A DNA stretch of 64,000 bases from Treponema sp. C6A8 (GTDB taxonomy: Bacteria > Spirochaetota > Spirochaetia > Treponematales > Treponemataceae): positions 62,001-126,000 of the forward strand of contig NZ_JHVB01000002.1 of NCBI RefSeq assembly GCF_000619925.1, in the 5' to 3' direction. How positions within the stretch are numbered: position 1 is the first letter of the stretch; each line of letters starts with the position of its first letter. Shown here in pieces: positions 52,606-61,083 of the stretch. The translations under genes were made by a program, and so were the position numbers. The notes beneath the pieces are model-generated. The model was not told the DNA's origin. It was given only the letters and a program-made list of their open reading frames with translations, and made no database searches.

Positions 52606-54810
52606 TTATTTTACCCTGAAATTTAATGTCACTTCTTCACTTCCGCAAAGAAGGCGGCAGGAATGCTCTCCCCTCTCAACCGGAAGTGAAAAAATAAAGG
52701 GGCGGTTCACCTCTGCAAATTTTTCCTCATCATAATAGACTGTCAGAGTATTTTCAGCGCCGCCAGTCACTTCAAAAGGGATTGCCTGAAGCTGGCTATT
52801 AAAACTGCTGTAAAAAAAGAGGGCCTCGTCTTTTGGTGTGATAATCGTAAGGGGTGACTGAGAATATTCAATAAGGCCCTTATCAGGTCGGGAACGGAGC
52901 CACTGCTGATATTCCGGCGGATAAATTACCTGGACTTCCTCTGAGCCAGCCTTCCTTACATGCCAGCTGCAGCTTTCAAGCTTGCAGCCATCCTTCACAT
53001 ATTCAGAAACGACGGCCTTGCAGTTTTCACCAGCTTTAAGCCCCGAAAGTGAACAGATTCTTTCCTTATGCCAGCCTTCAGGTTCTGGGAAACCTTGTAA
53101 GGAATAATTACGATTTTCAATTTTATCCAGAGTATTTTTTGCAACCCAGGCAGGAAGAGAAGAACCTGTTTTTCCCATTACTGTATTTCCGGCATGATTT
53201 CCCATCCAGACACCGATTATGTAAGATTTTGTAGCGCCCAGGGCAATAATATTCTGATACTGATTTGAAGTTCCGGTTTTAAAAATCGAAGGATAATCTG
53301 TCTGAAAAGTTTGAGAATAGCCAAAACCAAGGGCTCGGGCGCCTTTGTCAGAAAGAATTGAAGCGATTATGCGGGCAGTATCGGTGCTATATAATTGGCG
53401 TGCTGTAGTTTTGTCAGCACTTTTAAGCGCCGTCTTCCCACCCGCCAGATATTTCAGAGGAAAATAGTTTCCGTTCCTGACAAAAACGCTGAAGGCCGGT
53501 ACCAGCTCCTTCAGGGACACTTCGCCAGCTCCAAGGGCAAGACCTAGATCAGCTTTAAGCCCGGCGTCATTTTCCCGAAGTGAGTCAAAGCCAAGTTCGT
53601 AGAGTTTTTCCAGGTAAGTTTTGACACCAAGACGGTCGAGAGTTGAGACCGCAGGAACATTGAGGCTTGAAGCAAGGGCAATTCGCATGCGAACAGGCCC
53701 GTTAAAACGGTTGTTGAAATTTTCGGGGATATAGAGTTTTTCGCTGCCGAATTCTGACGGCACGTCCGCAAGAACAGAATAAGGCTGAATTAAATCCTTT
53801 TCGATTGCAAGGGCATACAAAAAAGGCTTCATTGAACTGCCCGGCTGATTACGGACAAGAACACCGTCAATCTGGCCGGCATTTTCATTATCAAAAAAAT
53901 CTCCGTTGCCCAGCCAGGAAATCACAGAGCCGTCTGAATTATCAAGGAGAAGCAGGGCCCCGTTTGTAATTCGGGAACCATGAGCCTGCTCAAGAGCATC
54001 ACACAAAAAGCCTTCTGCAATCTGAGAAATTTCCAGATCTACTGTGGTGTGAAGTTCATAAGGAAGGCGCTGGTGGCTTCTTTCAAACTGATTTGTCAGG
54101 AAATTTACAAAGTGAGGAAGATTGAAAGGATAGCGGAAATATCGCGCGTCAGCAGGCACAATATAATTTGGATTTCTAGGAACCACAGAAAGAGCCAGGA
54201 TTTCTTCTTTTGAAAGCTGATATAATTCACAGCCATAAAAAGTTCTAGCTGCCGAAGTAATTCCATAAGAGTTAGAACCAAAATAAATGGAATTCAGATA
54301 AAGTTCTAAAATCTTTTTTTTACTAAGTTTTGCTTCCAGACGATAAGCATTAAAAATATCTTTAATCTTCCTTCGTAAGGTCGGGGAATTATCTTTATTG
54401 ATGAGTTTTGCAAGCTGCATTGTAATTGTAGAAGCGCCGCGCACAATCTTCCCGGACCGTCGGTTTTGAAAAAAGGCCGCAGACAAAGAAAGCCAGTCTA
54501 CCCCATGATGAAAGTAGAAACGGCGGTCTTCCTGCCTTAAAAACTCCTTTTGCACGGCTTTGGGGATTTTCTTTATCGGAGTGAATTCCCGGCGTCCCCC
54601 GCCACTAACCGGCGTCACCTGAATAAGTTCCCCATTGCGGTCATAGATTCTGCAACTGTATTCCTGAGCCACAAAGTCATTCAAGGCCGGAAAGGGCAGA
54701 ATTCGCAAAATCAGAGGAAAAAGAAAGAGAAATATCAGTATAAAAGCAATACATCGCAGGATTTTACACCCTGCGATGCGATGAATCCATTCCTTCAACT
54801 TACTACTCAA
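52606..54810 (-). CDS. pbpC: Penicillin-binding protein 1C
   Basis: 734 residues. One N-terminal membrane helix (IAFILIFLFLFPLILRIL, about 17-35) is followed by a GT51 glycosyltransferase (RQEDRRFYFHHGVD, RGASTITMQLAKLI). The transpeptidase has SSMKPFLYAL (SxxK), SSLN and FKTGTSNQYQ. A PBP1C-type C-terminal beta domain closes the protein. It builds and links peptidoglycan. Its start lies 8 bases inside the end of the alpha-2-macroglobulin gene, so the two are translated together, as in many bacteria. Confidence 0.93.
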   Translation of the reverse strand: MSSKLKEWIHRIAGCKILRCIAFILIFLFLFPLILRILPFPALNDFVAQEYSCRIYDRNGELIQVTPVSGGGRREFTPIKKIPKAVQKEFLRQEDRRFYFHHGVDWLSLSAAFFQNRRSGKIVRGASTITMQLAKLINKDNSPTLRRKIKDIFNAYRLEAKLSKKKILELYLNSIYFGSNSYGITSAARTFYGCELYQLSKEEILALSVVPRNPNYIVPADARYFRYPFNLPHFVNFLTNQFERSHQRLPYELHTTVDLEISQIAEGFLCDALEQAHGSRITNGALLLLDNSDGSVISWLGNGDFFDNENAGQIDGVLVRNQPGSSMKPFLYALAIEKDLIQPYSVLADVPSEFGSEKLYIPENFNNRFNGPVRMRIALASSLNVPAVSTLDRLGVKTYLEKLYELGFDSLRENDAGLKADLGLALGAGEVSLKELVPAFSVFVRNGNYFPLKYLAGGKTALKSADKTTARQLYSTDTARIIASILSDKGARALGFGYSQTFQTDYPSIFKTGTSNQYQNIIALGATKSYIIGVWMGNHAGNTVMGKTGSSLPAWVAKNTLDKIENRNYSLQGFPEPEGWHKERICSLSGLKAGENCKAVVSEYVKDGCKLESCSWHVRKAGSEEVQVIYPPEYQQWLRSRPDKGLIEYSQSPLTIITPKDEALFFYSSFNSQLQAIPFEVTGGAENTLTVYYDEEKFAEVNRPFIFSLPVERGEHSCRLLCGSEEVTLNFRVK

Positions 54811-57800
54811 TTACAAAGAGATAACCGTCGCTGCGGCCAAATACCTCAGGCTCATACATACATTCAGCCTGTACAGGAGGTGTCGGGTAAATACCACGTC
54901 GTACAGCCCGGAAGGTAAAGTCAAAGAAGTAGCGGCCAGAACGCATTTCGTCCCAGAAGAACTGAGCTTCATTATCAGTTATGTTCTTGTGACTCATAAT
55001 GCTTCGCCAGCTCTGAGAATTAGAAGACTGTGCCGCAGAACCGCTTGTGACAAGTGTCGAATCAAGGATTTCTGCACCCGACGGAATCGGGGCGCGAACT
55101 GCAACATATTCTCTTGTGCGGTTGGTCTGAATGAAGACCTTAGCCTTATAAATCTTACCGGACTCAAGTTTTAAGTCGCAGGTATCTTTAGTAACATTTA
55201 TAAGTTCGCCAGTATCAAAATCAGTGATTTCATAAGTGATATTCAAGCCTTCATCACGAGCTGCCTGGGCTTCATCCGGCAGGGCGTATTTCATTTCTAC
55301 CGTGTAGAAGAGATAACCGTCTCCTTCCTTTTCAAAAACAAGTGGAATTGCCTTATCACGTGGAAGAGAAGCTATGAATTCATCTTCAAAAGGAAGTTTT
55401 AAAGTCTTAGGCTTTGAAGCAACACCCTTGAAGCTTTCCTTCATAAGCTGACGGCCACTCAAAGAAGCAGTTGCCGTATAATCAGTTGCATCAAGATTAC
55501 GCTTTTTAATATAAGTATAAATTGATTCAAGAACTGATGCAGTTGTACTTGTGTTCTGCCAGTAACCGTGCGACTGCTTTCTCAAAAGAGTATAAATCAA
55601 TCTGTCTACCATTCCGTCATCAGGATTTTCAGAAACAAAAGCAGTAAGAATTGCCGCATACTTCAAATCCTCATTCTGATAGAAGAACCAGTAGCCGCTT
55701 CTTGCTTTTTTAGAAAGAGTAACTCCCCGCTGGTCCGGCTGCAGATATGGCCTGATTTTTCCGTTGATAATTTTTACCTTTTCCTTATCTGATTCCTTAT
55801 CAGAATTTCCGTAAGCCAGAGAAAGATAGGCGGCAGCATCCAGAGGCAAATCATCGATTCTTGAATAAAGTTCATCCCGAATAGAATTCAGAGAAGTATC
55901 TTTTACCAGACTGAATACATAGCAGGCAAAAGCTTTATCAAAATCATAATAATTTGAGTTTGTCAGTCGTTTTGAATAATTTTTAACCGCAGAAACAAGA
56001 TAGCGCTTAAGGCTTGCTACGTTTATAGGAATATCATCAGGACTATATCCTCTCTGCATTGCAAGGGCATAAATATAAAGAATACGCATACTTACAAAAT
56101 CTGAAGAATATATTGACTCAGGCCAGTAACCAAAGCCACCGTCCGAATGCTGATAATCCTTCCATTTACTTGTCCATTTTGTAACGCAAGTCTTGATATC
56201 CTGAATCTTTGAATCCATTCCAAAAATATCGATGTAGTCTCCAAAACTTACAAGAGGCAGGATTCGTGAACCCTGCTGTTCAAGACAGCCGTAAGGATAA
56301 TCAAAGAGGTAATTTACCGAACTTCCAAGAAGTCCAAGGCGGGTTGCATCAAGAGTAAAGCTAAAATCACCGCGACCTTCTTTTGCAAAGCCCGGAATTA
56401 TTACAGATTCTTTTTCAGAGCCGCTTTTTTCATCAGAAATTGTACCGGTCATTGTCACTGTTTCGTAAACAAAAGTCTTTTCAATTCTGATTGGAGAAAC
56501 AAGCCTTTCATTCAAAAGGTCAGATTTAATCTTATAAACAAGATTTACAGTTCCCTCTTTTTGTGCAGCTACATCAAAATAAACTACAGTAGACTGACCT
56601 GAAGCAACGTAAACAGTATGAGAACTTTCTCCATCAACAAAGCCTTTTCCAGGAATTGTTTTACGGCCTTCAAGTTTATCCTGTTCGGTGTCCTTTGTCG
56701 GAGACTGAACTTCTAGGCTTACAGTAACCTTCTGACCGTCCTTTCCAAGATTTGAAATCAAAACACCGCATTCCGCAGTATCTCGTTCACGGAGTCGTCG
56801 AGGCTGAACCTGCTGAATATTTATAGGATTCTGGACTTTAACTTCTTCTTCCTGCAGGGCAAACAAATCATCTTTTACGCCAAAAGCCGTAATTCTGTAA
56901 GTTGTAAGACTGTCCGGCAGTTTAAAGGTAACCGTAGCCTGGCCGTTTTCGTCTGTAATCATAACAGGCTCAAAGAAAGCGGTAGGACGGAAATCCTTTC
57001 GTTCATCTTCCTTCTCTTCATCAGAGTCACCACCCTTAAGATCTTTTACACTATAAGTAACTGGGTCCATAAGCAGGGCACGGGAATCTCCACCGTAAAC
57101 ACGAAGCGGGAAGTTTGATTTACTATAGAAAAAATCTATCGGGTTCGGAACGTGATAATTAATTAAATCAAGAACGCCGCGGTCTACAGCCATTGCCGTA
57201 AGCTCTGCGCCAGCGTAAGGCTTTCCACCCTTTGTCGCTGTAAATTTAATGGTTGCAGTATCGCCCGGCTTGTAGCTTGGCTTATCGCATTCAACCTTAA
57301 CAGTGAAAGAACGTACATAAGGATTTATTAAAAGCGGAGTTACACCGTAGTAGCCCTTTGGCTTATCAAGGTCCGGCTCACCATATTTGTGAACAGGCGG
57401 GCCCTGGCGTTCTGAATAAGAAGAAACCGAAACATAAACAACAGGAACATAGTTTCCAGCAACCGGAATTTCAAGAACTTCTGCACCATTTTCAAAATGA
57501 CGGATTTCTTCTGTAAAGATACCTTCGCGTTCAACAGTAATCAGATAATCACCGGCAGGAAGAGGACTTTCCAGAAGCACCCTTGCAGTTTCACCCGGAT
57601 TATATTGAGACTTATCAGGAGTAAGCTTCAAAGAATTTGAATTGTACTGATCAAACCAGCTTGAACCACTACCTGTAACATAGAATTCACTCTTACAGAT
57701 AACCTTGTTTCCGCGGCTGTCTTTACCTGTAATTTTCAGAGTGTACCAGCCGCTTGATTTAGGAGTAAGAGGAAGAATTCCATTAGCCAGAGCCTTAAGG

Positions 57801-60800
57801 TCACCGCTGACATCTTCAACATCTGACCTTTCATAACGAGTGTAAATTGTATCATCAACACTCTGCTCATGAACCATTGTCCAGACTTCATGAGAAAGTG
57901 AATATTCAAGCCCCGAAACCTTAATTGCAACTTCACCTTCCGGCATAATTTTGCCGTCCGGATTTACAAGAATGTAAGGTATTTCAAGTTTTTCACCGGC
58001 CTTTGCAAAACCGCGGGTGTTACGGGCTTTTGCAATTCCAACGTAGAACTGGGCAGGATGAACAAAAATATCATTAGAAGCAGCAATTCTCTGATTTGAA
58101 ACATCCGTTACGGCAGACTCTACGTGATAGATGTAAGGGGTGCCGTCTGTAATTTTTTCTGTTGAGCAGGAAATTGCAGCAGTACCGTCAAGACCGAGAA
58201 CGCCCTCATCATTTGAATAATAATTTCTGTCAGGATAGATTCCCGTATAGAAAGAATAGCCTTTGGCTGCCGGCTCCGAAGTTTTGAAAGTTGTCGGAGA
58301 CTTATACCAGGAAACTTCATACTGAGCGCCGCTTAATGAACCGCCGGCAAGATAATCTGCAGAAAGTGTTGCAGAAACTTTATCTCCTCCAAAATAAGAA
58401 ACCTGAGGAACTGTGATAGAAGATTCAAACTTAACCCGCTCAAAGTCAGCAATCACAAAGGAGATTAATTCACTTTGATTTGATTTTCCATCCCGTGAAT
58501 AAATCAGATTATAATAACCGCGTTCAACATCATCAGGAATTTTAAATGAACCATAAAAACCGCCTGATTCAGAAAGCTGGCCTTTTATAGGAGTGATAAT
58601 ATCCTTAGATTTCCAAGAAGTGCCTCTTGCCGAAATTGCATATTCCCCTTTATGTGGCGTAAAGGTTCCTAAAAGCTGGTCGCGGTCAATACCACGGAAG
58701 GTTACGATTTCACCAGGACGATAAATTCCCCGGTCTACGAACATAAAGGTTCTCTGTTCAGGAGTTCGGGCCCGTCCAATGCCGGCAGTAGTCACACCGT
58801 CACGCCATGAATTATGAGAAGAAGGAGCAAAGGCTGCCCGGTCTTTTCCATTTACAACATAAACAAAGGCGTCCCGACCTTCTGCCGTAATTTTTTCAAT
58901 TTCTTCTTCAGAATAATTGATTACAGCAAGGCCGTTTTTATCTGTTCGTCCCTTTGCATAAAGCTTATCGTATGTGCCTGCATTTCCATAAACGAAAATC
59001 TCTTTCGGGTATTCAGATTTTCCGATATGGTCCAGATAATCGTTAAGATCGTGAACTATGTAAACTTCCGCATTTTCGACCGGCTTTCCGCTGGAAAGAC
59101 TTCGCACCATTACGACAGCTTTATTTATAGACATACGGGCAGTAATACCAAGGTCGGTAACCTGCACTACACCACTCATAGAGGTCATTTCTTCCTCATA
59201 TTTTTCTCTCCAGTAATTATATTCCAGATATTTTGCATTACCTTCGAAACGCACAAAACCATAACCGTCATCAAGGAAAGGATCCAGTTCAAGCTCCTGG
59301 AAAATTCTCTGATTTCTGCTCTCCAGATCCAGGTTCCCGATAGATGAAATTGTATTATTAAATCCGTAAACACCATTTCCTGACGGACGGTCTGTTTTCT
59401 GAAGCTGATAATTTCCATCAAGAAGATTCTGATACTCAAAAATCATTTTGTGAGGGAACTGAGCTTCCAGCATTGTCGTTCCATGATTCTGGAATCTTAC
59501 ATAAGATTTTTCTTTCGGAGTCTTAAAATCATAAGATCTGGTTGAAGAGGCAAGCATTTGCCCATATTTATCTTTGAGTCCGGCATTTATTGTAAGTTTA
59601 TGATTTTGATTATAATCAAATGGCAGATTGCAGAGTTTTACCGTACGGCCATTTACAATAATATTTTTTTCAGTAAGTTTCTTTCCGTCATCCCATGTAA
59701 GATTTTCAACAAGAGACTGTTTATCAGGTATCTGGGAAAATGTAAGTCTTAAAGGCCATGCAATTTTTACAGAAGAATATTCTGTCAATTCGGCCACACG
59801 AGTAACTTTAAATGGAAGAAGTGTGTCATATCCCTTGGCTTTCCCATTAGAATTGCTTACTTCAACCCTGGCATTATGAGGAACGTTGTCTTTGATTTTT
59901 ACAAGGAAAGTATTTGAGCGGCCAGCGTCTTCATCAAACTCGGCATGATTAGCCCACATATGAAAAATATCTTTGTAGACTGCTTCAATATCATATTGAA
60001 CAGTTTCACCGCTCACAAAAACTTTAAGTCCATGTCGTACAGCAGAAACAGTTGTTGTGTAATTTGTTCTCATCACAAAACGATTTTCATAAGGCGGAAG
60101 GGCGCCAGTATCCCAGCCATGAGCGCAGTCGCTGTCTTTTACATAGCCACCCCAAATATTGATAACTTCAATAGCTTCTGCCGTAGTCCTAAACTCTGTT
60201 TCTCCTGTAAGCTTTTTACCGCCCGCAGATTTTAGTCCCGGCTTAATTTTGATTGTATATTGAACTGTCGGATCTGCCGGCAGGTCTGATTCAAAACTCA
60301 AATGCTTTGTGCCGTACCAGCGGAAAACGCCAGGAAGGGGAGGCTCAATCGACATGATATCAGAACTTGTCTGAGGCTTATCTACTGCCTGTAAAGAACG
60401 GGCAGGTCGTGAAAAAATAACATAAAAAGAAGGATGATTTTCTCCTGCAACGATTTTTCCCTGAGGGCCCCAGTCTTCAACAAAAAATTCTTTTGTAGAA
60501 TCATCTTCTTCCGGTTCATCGGCAGGTTTATAATTCTGAAGCGTCGATTTTTTTGTTACATATTTTGTCAGATAGTCAGAAAGCTTTCTTATTCCCGGAA
60601 TAAATGATTCACTTTTATCATTTTTATCAGCCGGATTATTTTTACCATTTTTCCCAGTACCAGCCTGCCCATCATCATTTCCCGCAAAAACAGAATCAGG
60701 ATATTCAGGAGTGTAATCCAGAGTAAAAAACTGACTTACAGAATCGTAATCAACAAGATTTGAAGAATCTGTAGACAGATGAAGTGATGCCCGTTCCTTA

Positions 60801-61006
60801 TACACAGGCTTTTCCTCTGAATAAGATTCCGCATTAAAAGGAGTTCCAGCAAACCCTGCTGAAACTCTGGCCTTTTTTACCGGTCCAGCTTTTTCACTCG
60901 GATTAACGGCAGCTGTATCTTCACTTTTCACGGCTGATTTATTTTTGCAGCCGGCAAAAAGCAAAGCCAAAATACAAAGAAAAATAAATATTCCAGACTT
61001 CTTCAT
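54803..61006 (-). CDS. Bacterial alpha-2-macroglobulin lipoprotein with thioester
   Basis: 2067 residues. The signal peptide ends LLFAGC (Cys about 20), so it is lipid-anchored. MG-type domains follow, with YRPGEIVTFRGIDRDQLLG and MFVDRGIYRPGE in the bait-side region. The thioester motif CLEQ is present at 1574-1577 (YPYGCLEQQGS), inside an alpha-alpha thioester domain. It traps foreign proteases by covalent capture and guards the envelope. Family members are usually 1500-1900 residues; the extra length is in the N-terminal Lys/Asp-rich linker. AGAGG precedes ATG. pbpC overlaps its end, the classic defence and repair pair. Confidence 0.93.
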   Translation of the reverse strand: MKKSGIFIFLCILALLFAGCKNKSAVKSEDTAAVNPSEKAGPVKKARVSAGFAGTPFNAESYSEEKPVYKERASLHLSTDSSNLVDYDSVSQFFTLDYTPEYPDSVFAGNDDGQAGTGKNGKNNPADKNDKSESFIPGIRKLSDYLTKYVTKKSTLQNYKPADEPEEDDSTKEFFVEDWGPQGKIVAGENHPSFYVIFSRPARSLQAVDKPQTSSDIMSIEPPLPGVFRWYGTKHLSFESDLPADPTVQYTIKIKPGLKSAGGKKLTGETEFRTTAEAIEVINIWGGYVKDSDCAHGWDTGALPPYENRFVMRTNYTTTVSAVRHGLKVFVSGETVQYDIEAVYKDIFHMWANHAEFDEDAGRSNTFLVKIKDNVPHNARVEVSNSNGKAKGYDTLLPFKVTRVAELTEYSSVKIAWPLRLTFSQIPDKQSLVENLTWDDGKKLTEKNIIVNGRTVKLCNLPFDYNQNHKLTINAGLKDKYGQMLASSTRSYDFKTPKEKSYVRFQNHGTTMLEAQFPHKMIFEYQNLLDGNYQLQKTDRPSGNGVYGFNNTISSIGNLDLESRNQRIFQELELDPFLDDGYGFVRFEGNAKYLEYNYWREKYEEEMTSMSGVVQVTDLGITARMSINKAVVMVRSLSSGKPVENAEVYIVHDLNDYLDHIGKSEYPKEIFVYGNAGTYDKLYAKGRTDKNGLAVINYSEEEIEKITAEGRDAFVYVVNGKDRAAFAPSSHNSWRDGVTTAGIGRARTPEQRTFMFVDRGIYRPGEIVTFRGIDRDQLLGTFTPHKGEYAISARGTSWKSKDIITPIKGQLSESGGFYGSFKIPDDVERGYYNLIYSRDGKSNQSELISFVIADFERVKFESSITVPQVSYFGGDKVSATLSADYLAGGSLSGAQYEVSWYKSPTTFKTSEPAAKGYSFYTGIYPDRNYYSNDEGVLGLDGTAAISCSTEKITDGTPYIYHVESAVTDVSNQRIAASNDIFVHPAQFYVGIAKARNTRGFAKAGEKLEIPYILVNPDGKIMPEGEVAIKVSGLEYSLSHEVWTMVHEQSVDDTIYTRYERSDVEDVSGDLKALANGILPLTPKSSGWYTLKITGKDSRGNKVICKSEFYVTGSGSSWFDQYNSNSLKLTPDKSQYNPGETARVLLESPLPAGDYLITVEREGIFTEEIRHFENGAEVLEIPVAGNYVPVVYVSVSSYSERQGPPVHKYGEPDLDKPKGYYGVTPLLINPYVRSFTVKVECDKPSYKPGDTATIKFTATKGGKPYAGAELTAMAVDRGVLDLINYHVPNPIDFFYSKSNFPLRVYGGDSRALLMDPVTYSVKDLKGGDSDEEKEDERKDFRPTAFFEPVMITDENGQATVTFKLPDSLTTYRITAFGVKDDLFALQEEEVKVQNPINIQQVQPRRLRERDTAECGVLISNLGKDGQKVTVSLEVQSPTKDTEQDKLEGRKTIPGKGFVDGESSHTVYVASGQSTVVYFDVAAQKEGTVNLVYKIKSDLLNERLVSPIRIEKTFVYETVTMTGTISDEKSGSEKESVIIPGFAKEGRGDFSFTLDATRLGLLGSSVNYLFDYPYGCLEQQGSRILPLVSFGDYIDIFGMDSKIQDIKTCVTKWTSKWKDYQHSDGGFGYWPESIYSSDFVSMRILYIYALAMQRGYSPDDIPINVASLKRYLVSAVKNYSKRLTNSNYYDFDKAFACYVFSLVKDTSLNSIRDELYSRIDDLPLDAAAYLSLAYGNSDKESDKEKVKIINGKIRPYLQPDQRGVTLSKKARSGYWFFYQNEDLKYAAILTAFVSENPDDGMVDRLIYTLLRKQSHGYWQNTSTTASVLESIYTYIKKRNLDATDYTATASLSGRQLMKESFKGVASKPKTLKLPFEDEFIASLPRDKAIPLVFEKEGDGYLFYTVEMKYALPDEAQAARDEGLNITYEITDFDTGELINVTKDTCDLKLESGKIYKAKVFIQTNRTREYVAVRAPIPSGAEILDSTLVTSGSAAQSSNSQSWRSIMSHKNITDNEAQFFWDEMRSGRYFFDFTFRAVRRGIYPTPPVQAECMYEPEVFGRSDGYLFVIE

Positions 61007-61038
61007 AAAAACCTCTGTAAATAGAGTTTATTATGAAG

Positions 61039-61047
61039 ATTATAACA
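61039..61047 (-). promoter_or_regulatory. Extended -10 promoter of the alpha-2-macroglobulin/pbpC operon
   Basis: Minus strand: TGTTATAAT, an extended -10 with a weak TTTTAT 17 bases upstream. The leader is about 27 bases and has AGAGG. Confidence 0.5.
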
Positions 61048-61083
61048 CGATAATGCGGCTAATAAAATCACACCCGAAGGATT